Shown here: positions 8,058-16,336 of the stretch, one piece after another
Numbering within the stretch: position 1 is the first letter of the stretch
Layout: each line of letters starts with the position of its first letter
Source: Haloarcula regularis
GTDB taxonomy: Archaea > Halobacteriota > Halobacteria > Halobacteriales > Haloarculaceae
Assembly: GCF_029338315.1 (NCBI RefSeq)
Contig: NZ_CP119795.1
Coordinates: 48,832-112,831, forward strand
DNA: 64,000 bases
Reading direction: 5' to 3'
Translations under genes and position numbers: made by a program
Notes under the pieces: generated by a model
Told to the model about the DNA's origin: nothing
The model's input: only the letters and a program-made list of their open reading frames with translations
Database searches by the model: none

Positions 8058-8084
8058 CTCCCGGCGCCGACAAACAGTCGGGAG
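8058..8084 (-). terminator. Stem-loop after the 8093 gene
   Basis: CTCCCG (8058-8063) pairs with CGGGAG (8079-8084). It falls in the 73-bp gap right after the stop of the minus-strand gene ending at 8093, so it may act as a transcript end. Confidence 0.3.
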
Positions 8085-8092
8085 TGACAGCG

Positions 8093-8637
8093 TCAGTCCG
8101 GTCGCGGGTCGCGATAGCCGATGACGGCGACGTCGTCGATGAACAAGACGCCCTTCATGAAGTCGAGCTTGGTCAGGCTGTGCTGGTACAGGTTATGCCG
8201 GCCGAGATAGTTCACCGGCACCACCAGACAGCCGAACTCGATCTTCGGCCGGCCGTCCTTCTGGGTGCGGTACCCCTTCTGGAACTTGAGGAGGTCGTCG
8301 CTGACGTTCTTCCGCTCGCTCTTCTCGACCTCGATGGCGATGCGGTCGTCGGCGTCGTAGAGGTCGACGCTGTAGTTAAACCCCTGATGCGACCAGGCTT
8401 GCAGTTCGGGTTGTAACCGCCGGCGGCGTCCCCTTCGTACTCGTACTGCGAGAGCTTGTCGGCGATCGCGGCATCGAAGCCGCCGACCTCTGTGTGCTTC
8501 GTCGAGCCGTCGAAGACGCTTGCTGGGACGGCCTCGACGGCCGACCGAATCGACGCCAGCGCATCGTCCGGAAATACCTCGGACGAGGTTTGGGTACGGC
8601 GCTCGCTCAGTTTGGTGACCTCCTCGACGACGACCAT
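8093..8637 (-). pseudogene. PD-(D/E)XK-like nuclease, frameshifted
   Basis: The N-terminal part begins MVVVEEVTKLSERRTQ at 8637 and reads to GGYNPN. The sequence then continues only in another frame as ELQAWSHQGFNYSVDLYDADD and on to the end at 8093. Restoring one missing base near 8407 gives a single protein of about 181 residues. The segment DADDRIAIEVEKSERKN has the D...ExK arrangement of PD-(D/E)XK nucleases. It is probably a restriction-like DNase. The join could be a real mutation or a sequencing indel, since the protein is conserved in style on both sides. An inverted-repeat operator lies 132 bp upstream of its start. Confidence 0.6.
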
Positions 8638-9261
8638 ACTCGCACTCGACGAACAGTGCCCCGATAAAACCCGTCGCGACCGCCGTTCGAGCCGACCGGC
8701 CGCCAGGATGCACTCACTCGAGGAGTCGGGCGGAGGGTGGGGGCAAGGGAGTGGATCCAACCCCAGCGTTAACCAACACTGTGTCGGTTCCAGCCGAGAA
8801 TGTTGGTTAAGTCTAACCGCTACGGCGTTCGGAAGCTCTCGAACTGGCTTCACGACGAAGGTGTCTGTCTCGCTGGCTGCTCTCTCACCTGACCGCTCCG
8901 CCGGCGTCGAGGGCGACCGCGTGAGCTGGGTGATGAGTTCGTCGCGAACGGCTCGTCGAGGGACGGTGGTCTCGTGCCAGCCCAGCCGGTCGTCGAAGTG
9001 CCGCTTCTGGAACTGCTCGCCGACGTCGTCGGCGGCCACGTACTGCGTCCGCGTCGACCTCCCGACCTGGTGGGCGACGAAAACCGCGCCCACGGCCTCG
9101 TGCGTGATCTCGACGAGAGCACATTCCACGAGGGCGACGACCGATGCGTGATCCCGGTCGGTCGGAACCGTCATCTCGAGGTCCGCCCACGGCGCCTCAC
9201 CGTCGGTGGTAGTTCCTGCGTGATCCGCTGCTCGTGTCTTGCTGCGTCGTTCCGAAGCCAT
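8638..9261 (-). CDS. Hypothetical acidic protein with uncertain 3' end
   Basis: From the ATG at 9261 the first 145 or so residues look coding (acidic, helix-rich, for example SVVALVECALVEITHEAVGAVF and DDVGEQFQKRHFDDRLGWHE). No in-frame stop follows: the frame runs on through the inverted repeat at 8769-8810 and into the start of the nuclease gene. The natural end is probably near 8820, where the downstream translation becomes low-complexity, and a lost stop or another indel is likely. I do not recognise the family. Confidence 0.35.
8769..8810. promoter_or_regulatory. Dispersed inverted repeat, copy A
   Basis: TTAACCAACA (8769-8778) and TGTTGGTTAA (8801-8810) form a perfect inverted repeat with a 22-bp spacer. 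The same arms and spacing recur at 28028, 59464 and 61102. This copy is upstream of the minus-strand nuclease-like gene (start 8637) and could be its operator. Confidence 0.65.
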
Positions 9262-9787
9262 CGTCTATCGGGCACGTGATGCGCCCCGCCACCCTTTCGC
9301 GGGGGCGACAGACACCACCGAAACGCACCCCGTCAACCTATGCGCTACATCTGATACTTCTGTAGTTCCGCTACCCCTGTGATGGCCCCTCGGCCTGAGA
9401 GAGCCGGCGGGCTTCGCACACTGCATATCGCCTCTTTCTTTGGACGAAAACCGCGATATGCAAGACATTATGACGCCTTCAAATCAAAGGAGAACCTCGT
9501 CGGGCTGATTTGAGAGCGTAGAAAGTACCTCGACGAGTTCCGAGATGATACTTTAACATCAAAAATTGCTCGACGCCGGGGTAACGAAGGTGATATCGGA
9601 CGTATCTGGATATCCGAGAACCGCTGCTTCACCTGTTGTTTGTCTCTCGAGTCCTCCGGCTCGGTACTTCGACTCGCGAAATATTCCTAATTCCCTCGAT
9701 TCCGTTTGTGTTAGCTGCTGAAAATTGGTCGACGGGAGTTCAGAAGAACTTGATTCTAGTCCGCGGCATAATTTTCGATGTTCTGAG
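9262..9787. other. Non-coding gap at the border of the A+T-richer island
   Basis: No frame here is convincing. The only structure I see is TCAAATCA (9479-9486) inverted as TGATTTGA (9506-9513). Base composition changes near 9550, from GC-rich element DNA to the A+T-richer island that follows, so this may hold an old insertion junction. Confidence 0.4.
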
Positions 9788-10045
9788 ATGACCGGCTCTA
9801 CCGGAAAGCTGCTGGCCTTACACAACCGGCTTGCTAAGTATAGGGATAGATACAGAAAGCTGCCGATGTTTGTTTGCATCGTTGGTGAAGAATTAGCCGT
9901 TAATTCGATGTGCGGACCCACAGAGGAATCAAGCGCAGAATGGATTGATCCTTACCGAAATGACGAATACGGAGAAGTAGGTCTCGTAGTCTGTCCCAGC
10001 TGCGACTGCGTACTCGGAGGAATGGCCACCGAAATCAATTGGTAA
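9788..10045 (+). CDS. Small hypothetical protein with CPSC motif
   Basis: This 85-residue protein has a basic helical start (LLALHNRLAKYRDRYRKLP), a hydrophobic centre (MFVCIVGEELAV) and a C-terminal VVCPSCDCVLGG that could bind a metal. The ATG at 9788 is chosen because the upstream in-frame extension has no protein-like character. It is the first of five same-strand genes in the A+T-richer island, 21 bp before the next. The family is not recognised. Confidence 0.5.
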   Translation: MTGSTGKLLALHNRLAKYRDRYRKLPMFVCIVGEELAVNSMCGPTEESSAEWIDPYRNDEYGEVGLVVCPSCDCVLGGMATEINW

Positions 10046-10066
10046 CCACCACACCAACTATGAACC

Positions 10067-10273
10067 ATGACGAACACAATCTACGCTCCAGCTCCGATCA
10101 AATGCCGAGAATGCGGAGATGAACTCGAAACCATCGAGAAAGGCCACCTACAAAGCCAGAACTGCACCGGCGAAATCGACGACGTCGAAGACTACCGAAC
10201 CAAGTATCCGGACGCACCTACACGCTCCACAGAAATGCGTGACAAGATTGTCGACGGCCTCAAAGACGAATAA
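10067..10273 (+). CDS. Ros/MucR-type zinc-finger protein
   Basis: This 68-residue protein has CRECGDELETIEKGHLQS followed by VEDYRTKYPDAPT, matching the Ros/MucR pattern (CxxCG...L..HL......EYR.KYP). Such domains bind DNA as regulators or occur in HNH-type proteins. Here the second metal half is changed (HLQSQNC in place of HLxxH), so metal binding may differ. It is probably a local regulator for the island's genes, since it stands near their 5' end. Confidence 0.6.
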   Translation: MTNTIYAPAPIKCRECGDELETIEKGHLQSQNCTGEIDDVEDYRTKYPDAPTRSTEMRDKIVDGLKDE

Positions 10274-10330
10274 ACTAGTCTGTTCTCAATCGGCGGAAAG
10301 CACTTCCAGTGCCATTGATAAACACACAGT

Positions 10331-10657
10331 ATGACTGGAGTAGAACACATCGCCGGTACAATTCTTGGAGGCGCAGCAAAAGGAACAGCCAGCACACTTC
10401 TAAAACACGGACTGAAATCCAGCAACGGCCGGGACTCTCCGGTCTCGAAACCTGAAGACTGCTTCTGGGGGGCAGACGGCCAGCTATACTGCCCTGTTAA
10501 CAAGCTCCCCGGGCAGAAACGCCAAGTGAACGATAGGGAGGTGCGCGGTCGAGATCTTCTCCCAAGGCCAACTGAGAAACCGCCCGCCAATCTCACTCAA
10601 CCAAGCCCTGCTCCCTGGGAGGAAGAGTCGGACCAGGTCGGACTCACCGATTTTTAG
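10331..10657 (+). CDS. Hypothetical protein
   Basis: This 108-residue protein has a glycine/alanine-rich N-terminus (HIAGTILGGAAKGTASTLL) that could form an amphipathic or membrane-associated helix, a middle with two cysteines (DCFWGADGQLYCP) and a proline-rich charged tail. The gene lies 40 bp before the membrane protein gene, so it is likely in the same transcript. No family is recognised. Confidence 0.5.
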   Translation: MTGVEHIAGTILGGAAKGTASTLLKHGLKSSNGRDSPVSKPEDCFWGADGQLYCPVNKLPGQKRQVNDREVRGRDLLPRPTEKPPANLTQPSPAPWEEESDQVGLTDF

Positions 10658-10696
10658 TAACTAACTGTGAACCAACAAACAGCCATTCTTTAACTG

Positions 10697-11866
10697 ATGA
10701 GTGAAAATGCCACTCTAAGTAGAATGGCTACACGAAGACGAACCGCTATCTCAAGTCTGCGGTCATCAAGATCATCTCTAATCAGACTCATCATCCTCAC
10801 TGGATTCATCTCTGCGCTCCTTATCGCACTAAATCAGGTTTTCGCCGTGGATTGGCAGATAATCCTAATTGCCGTTACCTCTGTCACCATTCTTGTATTA
10901 TCGAGACTCTGGTACCGTGGGATCTTCATATCACCTTGGTCACTGCGACTAAAAACCCTCTACAGAAAATACAATCATTTCGGTATTATACCACTTCTCA
11001 GCGTGTTCAAGTCCCGTAGACGTCGGACTGTAGAACTACTGAAAGGGTCATTGGTTATCGCGGGGGCCTCTTTTGTAGGGATTATCCTCGGCTCCCTTCA
11101 TTCAACGTACCAAGAACAACTTCCATTCGATATATCAGTTCCAGGTAGCGTGCTTGGGACAACATGGCAGGTACACGCAGTTATTATCGGCTTCAGCTTC
11201 GTTGCCCTAACCTTCGTCTGGGAGGAAATCCACGCAAACTCACTCAAGGATGAACTCACAAGACTATTCGTCGAGGACATCGGATCGATCTGGACGGTTA
11301 CCTTCGTCTTCGGCTCTAATCTGGTAATAGGATTCATCGTATTCACACAACCCTCTTCTGAACCAGCGGGGTATCTGGCAATCTACACCACTGCAGTACT
11401 ATTCACCGCATCAATAACTACCGTGGCGAACCGATTCCTAGACGCATTAGATCTCTTGTTCTACACCGATTTAGACGAGAAAGTCAAAAGCTTCGCAAAA
11501 CAAGATTTAGAGAAGGACATCATTAGAACCTCTTCAACCCCGAATCAGGTTCTTGCGGAGTCTGTACCCGGATTTAATCCTTTGTCGATGCGTCTCCCTG
11601 ACTTCGGATTAGATCAAACCACCGTTACCTCTAGAGATATCGATAAGACAGGGACAGTCACCGACATCAACCTGCACAGAATGAACAAAATCTCAGACAT
11701 CGTCCGCGAAGAAAACACCGCCAGTATCGATCAAAACCCGACCATGGATATGACACTGGCTGAAGATACCACTGTTCTTACCCTGGACGGAGATATCTCT
11801 GAAGACAAACTGGATCAAATCCGGACACACCTACGCCGAGGACTCAAGACACGGGGAGGAAACTGA
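10697..11866 (+). CDS. Multi-pass membrane protein of a coupled two-gene unit
   Basis: This 389-residue protein has a basic N-terminus (RRRTAISSLRSSRSS), then about five transmembrane helices (near 28-45, 52-70, 115-132, 152-172 and 198-218, with another hydrophobic stretch at 228-245). A soluble C-terminal domain of about 140 residues ends RTHLRRGLKTRGGN. Its stop overlaps the ATG of the next gene by one base, so the two proteins are probably made in fixed ratio. A+T-richer composition and frequent AGA arginine codons mark it as foreign relative to the flanks. I recognise no family. A membrane effector with a soluble partner, as in some defence modules, is speculation. Confidence 0.6.
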   Translation: MSENATLSRMATRRRTAISSLRSSRSSLIRLIILTGFISALLIALNQVFAVDWQIILIAVTSVTILVLSRLWYRGIFISPWSLRLKTLYRKYNHFGIIPLLSVFKSRRRRTVELLKGSLVIAGASFVGIILGSLHSTYQEQLPFDISVPGSVLGTTWQVHAVIIGFSFVALTFVWEEIHANSLKDELTRLFVEDIGSIWTVTFVFGSNLVIGFIVFTQPSSEPAGYLAIYTTAVLFTASITTVANRFLDALDLLFYTDLDEKVKSFAKQDLEKDIIRTSSTPNQVLAESVPGFNPLSMRLPDFGLDQTTVTSRDIDKTGTVTDINLHRMNKISDIVREENTASIDQNPTMDMTLAEDTTVLTLDGDISEDKLDQIRTHLRRGLKTRGGN

Positions 11867-13824
11867 TGCCGAATTACGAAGACTATCTTGAACACTTCTT
11901 CGAGAAAGCAGAGATCTCTATCCAAGAAGGGAAAGGGAACCAACTCTCTGACAATCTTCTTAATCTCAATGAATTAATCCACGAGCTGATTAACAAGGAA
12001 CAGGTTTCAGAAGGACAATTCAGATCGGACTATAAGTTCTGTAAACGCCGATACGTCCGACTATACAAACAGATCCTGGATGACGACGCTGATGAAGACC
12101 TGAGAGAGAACGTAATTGGTTCGATCTCAGTCGAAGCCAATTATGCAAGTAAATCAAACGATCTAGTAGCCTATCAACAACTACTGACAGCTCTCAAACA
12201 ATGCTACGAAAAGTCATACCCTAAACCAGGATTCGATGACGCAACTGAGAAAATCTTTGAAAGATACGCAGCACAACGAATCGGAATAACACAGAGCTTC
12301 CGAGATGCTGACGACGTAGAACGACTAGCAGAGAGTAAAGAAATTGTTGAAACCTTTCTTGAGTCCTACCGTGATCTTTGGAAGTGCGCAATTGAATACG
12401 AGTGTGAAGACTCAATCAAAAGGCTTCACCACAATCTGAACGAGATACGGGCTTTCGAGAGAGCGACCTACCATACAGGCATCCCTGAAGACGAGAACGA
12501 TCTGCTACAGAAGCAGGAACTCGCCGACAGTTTCAGAAAACGGATTGAAATCCAGAAATTCGCGGCATATTCCTGGGCATACAAACTCTACATAGAAGAC
12601 GTCTACTCCAACAAATCCTTCATTCAAACCCTGTATCAGGATTACGCAGAACAGAATTTCTCATCCATCAAAGACCTCTCAAAGATTTACTTCCATATCA
12701 AGTCCAAGCCACTTGCGGATCTCTACTGGGAAAACTGGGAGACCACCAGACAACTCGAAAATGCGATTGGCTCCAGTTTTGCTTCTATGGGTGCCAATAC
12801 CTGGCTCACCAAATTCTACCTCGCCCTCTCACTCCATTTGTTCGATCAAGATACCCAAGAACGGTTCTTGAACTCAACGCCAGAAGAACTGCCTATTCCA
12901 GCCGAAAGACAACATCGTATAGAACTCAACAGTCTCCACGACCAAGTTCAAGAATTTAAAGACGACTACCCGCTCGACTTCCTGTTAGACGATGACGTAG
13001 ACCTCAATAAGCGGGTGGAGAATCTTTCTAAAATCCTTGATCAAGCCCACTCACACGCAGAGAAACAGCAGTTAATGTGGGTACGTAATCAGCCGATTGA
13101 ACCGGAATACATCAAATCTGTAAAAGAAAACATAAACGAGGATTTCGACAACACCGCTATACTAAGACAGGGACTCAAAGAAATCGGATTGCTTCAGCAG
13201 AAGCCGTTCCCACCCGATACAGACGGAATCAGATTAGCAGAACTCCACCCTGAGAAACGAGTATTTGTACAGCAAGAAGGAGTAGCTGCACCGACTACAT
13301 CCAACTTCCGTGGCGTCTTCGATAATTACAATGAATACGTTCTGAGAGGTCTAAACTTAGAAGAATACAACGTTGACAGCATCGATGAGCTGATTGACGA
13401 AATAGAAGACCAAGTCAATAAGCGAGATCCTGCACTAATTCTTCTAAACCCTGGTCAACATCGGATGAAGCTTTTAGAAGACGAAAGGTTCACACACGGA
13501 GCAGATTTCCCCAACGCCCACCACTCATTTCTCGACATACCTGTGCTCACTGAATCAACGGACACTTACACCGCACTCCTGCTACTAGAGAATGAAAGCC
13601 GTGGTGTAGAGTACGCAAACAAGGATGGCAAAGTACTGGACGTGGAAGCCACTCCTGGAGAAGAAGCAGAGGTAAAGGATATGCCGAATAAACCCTTAGA
13701 ATCAATTCCATACCTCGAAGCACCTCACGACTACGTACAAATTGATATCCGGATTCGCGGATTCATACAAAGCGAGGAGCTTGACGGCGTACTTCTGCAT
13801 TTAAACTCTGAGGACTCGGATTAG
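11866..13824 (+). CDS. Large soluble helical protein, partner of the membrane protein
   Basis: This 652-residue acidic protein is mostly helical (NYEDYLEHFFEKAEISIQEG, many amphipathic repeats to about residue 330). The C-terminal portion (about 440-650) is more mixed, with FRGVFDNYNEYVLRG and VQIDIRIRGFIQ. I see no Walker motif, nuclease signature, cysteine cluster or signal peptide. Its start overlaps the stop of the five-helix membrane protein. The helical first half could be a repeat scaffold. The function is unknown. The region 13825-13933 after it separates this plus-strand group from the convergent conjugation operon. Confidence 0.6.
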   Translation: MPNYEDYLEHFFEKAEISIQEGKGNQLSDNLLNLNELIHELINKEQVSEGQFRSDYKFCKRRYVRLYKQILDDDADEDLRENVIGSISVEANYASKSNDLVAYQQLLTALKQCYEKSYPKPGFDDATEKIFERYAAQRIGITQSFRDADDVERLAESKEIVETFLESYRDLWKCAIEYECEDSIKRLHHNLNEIRAFERATYHTGIPEDENDLLQKQELADSFRKRIEIQKFAAYSWAYKLYIEDVYSNKSFIQTLYQDYAEQNFSSIKDLSKIYFHIKSKPLADLYWENWETTRQLENAIGSSFASMGANTWLTKFYLALSLHLFDQDTQERFLNSTPEELPIPAERQHRIELNSLHDQVQEFKDDYPLDFLLDDDVDLNKRVENLSKILDQAHSHAEKQQLMWVRNQPIEPEYIKSVKENINEDFDNTAILRQGLKEIGLLQQKPFPPDTDGIRLAELHPEKRVFVQQEGVAAPTTSNFRGVFDNYNEYVLRGLNLEEYNVDSIDELIDEIEDQVNKRDPALILLNPGQHRMKLLEDERFTHGADFPNAHHSFLDIPVLTESTDTYTALLLLENESRGVEYANKDGKVLDVEATPGEEAEVKDMPNKPLESIPYLEAPHDYVQIDIRIRGFIQSEELDGVLLHLNSEDSD

Positions 13825-13933
13825 TTTCTTTATTTAGCGATTCAACGTGATGGTCGATACGCTCTCTCTATTCAGCAGAGTCGCCAAACCAATCAATATC
13901 TAAGGGTTCCACATATTCGGGAGAGTCTATAAT

Positions 13934-15456
13934 TCAGAATTGCTCAACAGAACCAGTTGATTCCTCTTCAACCTGTTCGTACATCTCATCCGGGAACGGA
14001 AGACTGCCCCAGATCGAGTAGGGACACTGATCCTGGCCGATACAGTAGCGCTGTAGATCGTCATTGTCGCAGTTCATCGGCAACGGCGTGTCACCGTCGA
14101 TCGTGTTCGAGAATTCGTAGCGGACCTGGTACTCGGTCTCCTGCTCATCGTACCACGGCCACCGGGAGAAGACGCCCTTGAGGTCCGCGACGATCTCGTC
14201 GAGGCTGCTGTCCTGGTACTGCGGCAGCCACATTACCATCCGCGCGAAGTTGTAGAGGTCCTTCCGGACGGGCTTCTTCTCGTGTAGCCGCTCCTCCATA
14301 TTCGCCATACAGGGGAGTTCGAAGAGGTCCTCGATCTCTCGCACTTCGATCTGTTCGGCGCCGGTTCCGGCTCGCCCGATTCGGTACGTATTGACGCGCC
14401 CGTCGCGGTCGATCGTGACGGCCGAGTGGGACTCGTGGTCGGCCAGCGTCTTCGCGAGACTGCTCGGACTCGATATCCAGCCCGTTATAGAGGATTCCCA
14501 GTCATCCTCGGCATCGTACGCCGTAACCGCTCGATAGAGCTCTTTCGCTGTGTGGAAATCGCCCTTTTGCGCGACGTCGTCGGGCGCATCACTTAGGGCC
14601 CGTCGAAGGACGCGGATCGTCCGTTCCCCACGGTCCCAGTTCCGCCAGATTCGCTCGTGATGGCCGGTCTCGAGGAAGCGGTCGATCCGCTCCGTGATCG
14701 CCGACTCGTTCGTGGTCAGCCACGATAGCTGGTCGTCGGAGAGTCCGTCTTCTTGCACCCGCAGGAGCTTCTTGAACGCCCGCTCAGCGTAGTCCCGATA
14801 CTTGCTGTCGAAATCACCGACCGGGACGTACAGGTTGTTGTCCTTCACTCGCGTCAGTATCTCCCCGCCGTCATTCCCCGTCGATGACTCGCTCTCCGCT
14901 CGAACGAGACATTTGCGTGACGCCGCCGCCATCGGGATTTCGAGGTAGAGGCCCTCCCCGAACTCCGGCATCTCCGTGATACCCGTACAGACTCGACCCG
15001 GATGTGGGCCATCCTCACCGGGCTCCTTGCTGTACAGCACGTCGGCGATGTCCTGCTGGAGTGATCCATCGCCGTGGGCGCGGATGAGGGAGGCGAGATT
15101 GTTGACGTACAGCTCCCGGATATCGTAGAGCACCTGGATGTTCCGTGGTGACGCGTGCTCGAACTTCGGGTGCTCTTTCACACAGATCGCGCTCAGCGTC
15201 GCGAGCACGGCAAGCGTCCCCGGTTCGTCGACGAACGGCTCCTCGGCAGCATCGGCACGAACCTGCTCTTTGAACGCCGCCGTCCCGAACCGCTCGATGT
15301 CGTTCACGAGGTCCTCGGGTTGGTCCTCACCGTCGACGACGTATCGATTGTATCCACGCGTAAACACTGGTTGATGCGGGTCTCACCGTACTCCAGGGGG
15401 AGTGCCGCAACTCGATACGCCATGTCTTCGTCGTCGGTGGGCGTACTCGAACTCAT
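13934..15456 (-). pseudogene. PriL-like primase large subunit, frameshifted
   Basis: The C-terminal 150 residues match the Fe-S domain of archaeal primase large subunits: LPCMANMEERL, DLYNFARMVMWLPQYQD, ETEYQVRYEF, then MNCDNDDLQRYCIGQDQCPY, giving four cysteines for a cluster. Translation should start at the ATG at 15456 (MSSSTPTDDEDMAYRVAALP), which overlaps the stop of the PriS-like gene. That frame continues to GETRINQ and must shift by one base near 15368 to join FTRGYNRYVVDGED. As written, an intact frame covers only 13934-15367. It probably partners the PriS-like protein to prime plasmid or transferred single-stranded DNA. Confidence 0.7.
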
Positions 15457-16336
15457 TCGTCGATCACCTCGGGTGTCGCCGACCGAACGTCGAACGCCGG
15501 GCTCTCGATTGGTTGAACGATGCTACAGACATCGGCGTGCAGCGAGTAGGGCAGGCGAGCGACACGCCGGCGATCGGCCGTCACGACGGGGTCGATCGGG
15601 ATGTCGTATGTCTCGAGGAGGAGGTCGTTCAACACTTCGCGACTCTGCTCGTCGTATCGGTGCGCCGGGTCGGTATCCAGCAGGTAGACGTGGACCCCCT
15701 GCCCGCTGTAGACGACCATCGTCTCCTCGGCGTCGAAATCGTCCTCGAAGATGTCGCGCACCTCGAACCCGTACTCGATGGCGCGGTCGATGTCTTCGAA
15801 GGCGTACGGATACCCCGCTGGATCGGCGTCGAGGATTCCTGCCGCATCGAGAAGCGCATCGCCGTCCCGTTCGTCGACGGCCGCCGACACCATCTCGTCC
15901 GCTCGGTCTCGGGCGATCTCTTTGGCGTCGATGTCGACGAGGAGGACCCACGGTCGTTCCCAGTGATCCAGCGCGTAGTAGACGGCGTCGGGCCGTGGGT
16001 CCGGTTTCTCCAGCACCTCCGGATCAGCAAGCGCGAACTCGCTCCGCCCCAGCGGGTCGTTGCGAGCGGGGTGTCGAATGAACTCGACGACGTCCTCGAA
16101 GTCGTCGAACTCGTGCGTCGTTCGGTCCCCGATGGATCTGTTTGCCACGTATCTCGCCGGATGAAGTCCTTGTCAGGCACCTCGTCTTTGCGCACTGGGT
16201 GGGGCTCTCGGAAGGCGATGGCGTACTGTTTCGGGCCGGTCGCCGTGATGAATTCCGGCAGGTCATCCAGATAGCGGGGGAATTCTTCGGCGTAGTAGGC
16301 GTAAATCTCCTCGCGGGTCGCCTGTCGCCAGGTCAT
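15453..16336 (-). pseudogene. PriS-like primase small subunit, frameshifted
   Basis: This is an archaeo-eukaryotic primase fold. It has VLLVDIDAKEIA (the two-Asp catalytic motif), VVYSGQGVHVYLLD (matching the SGxGxH motif) and TADRRRVARLPYSLH (nucleotide-binding R/LPxSLH). The N-terminal 65 residues (MTWRQATREEIYAYY...) are in a different frame. Joining them needs one extra base in the C4 run at 16127-16130. Its ATG overlaps the VirD4-like stop, and its end overlaps the PriL-like start, so the primase pair is the distal part of the transfer operon. Such primases could synthesise the complementary strand after conjugation. Confidence 0.72.

Noticed and set aside
8212..9261. A single 349-codon protein spanning the hypothetical gene and the start of the nuclease gene
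   Set aside because: It crosses an inverted-repeat regulatory site and low-complexity sequence and ends in the wrong frame of the nuclease. Two genes with indels explain it better.
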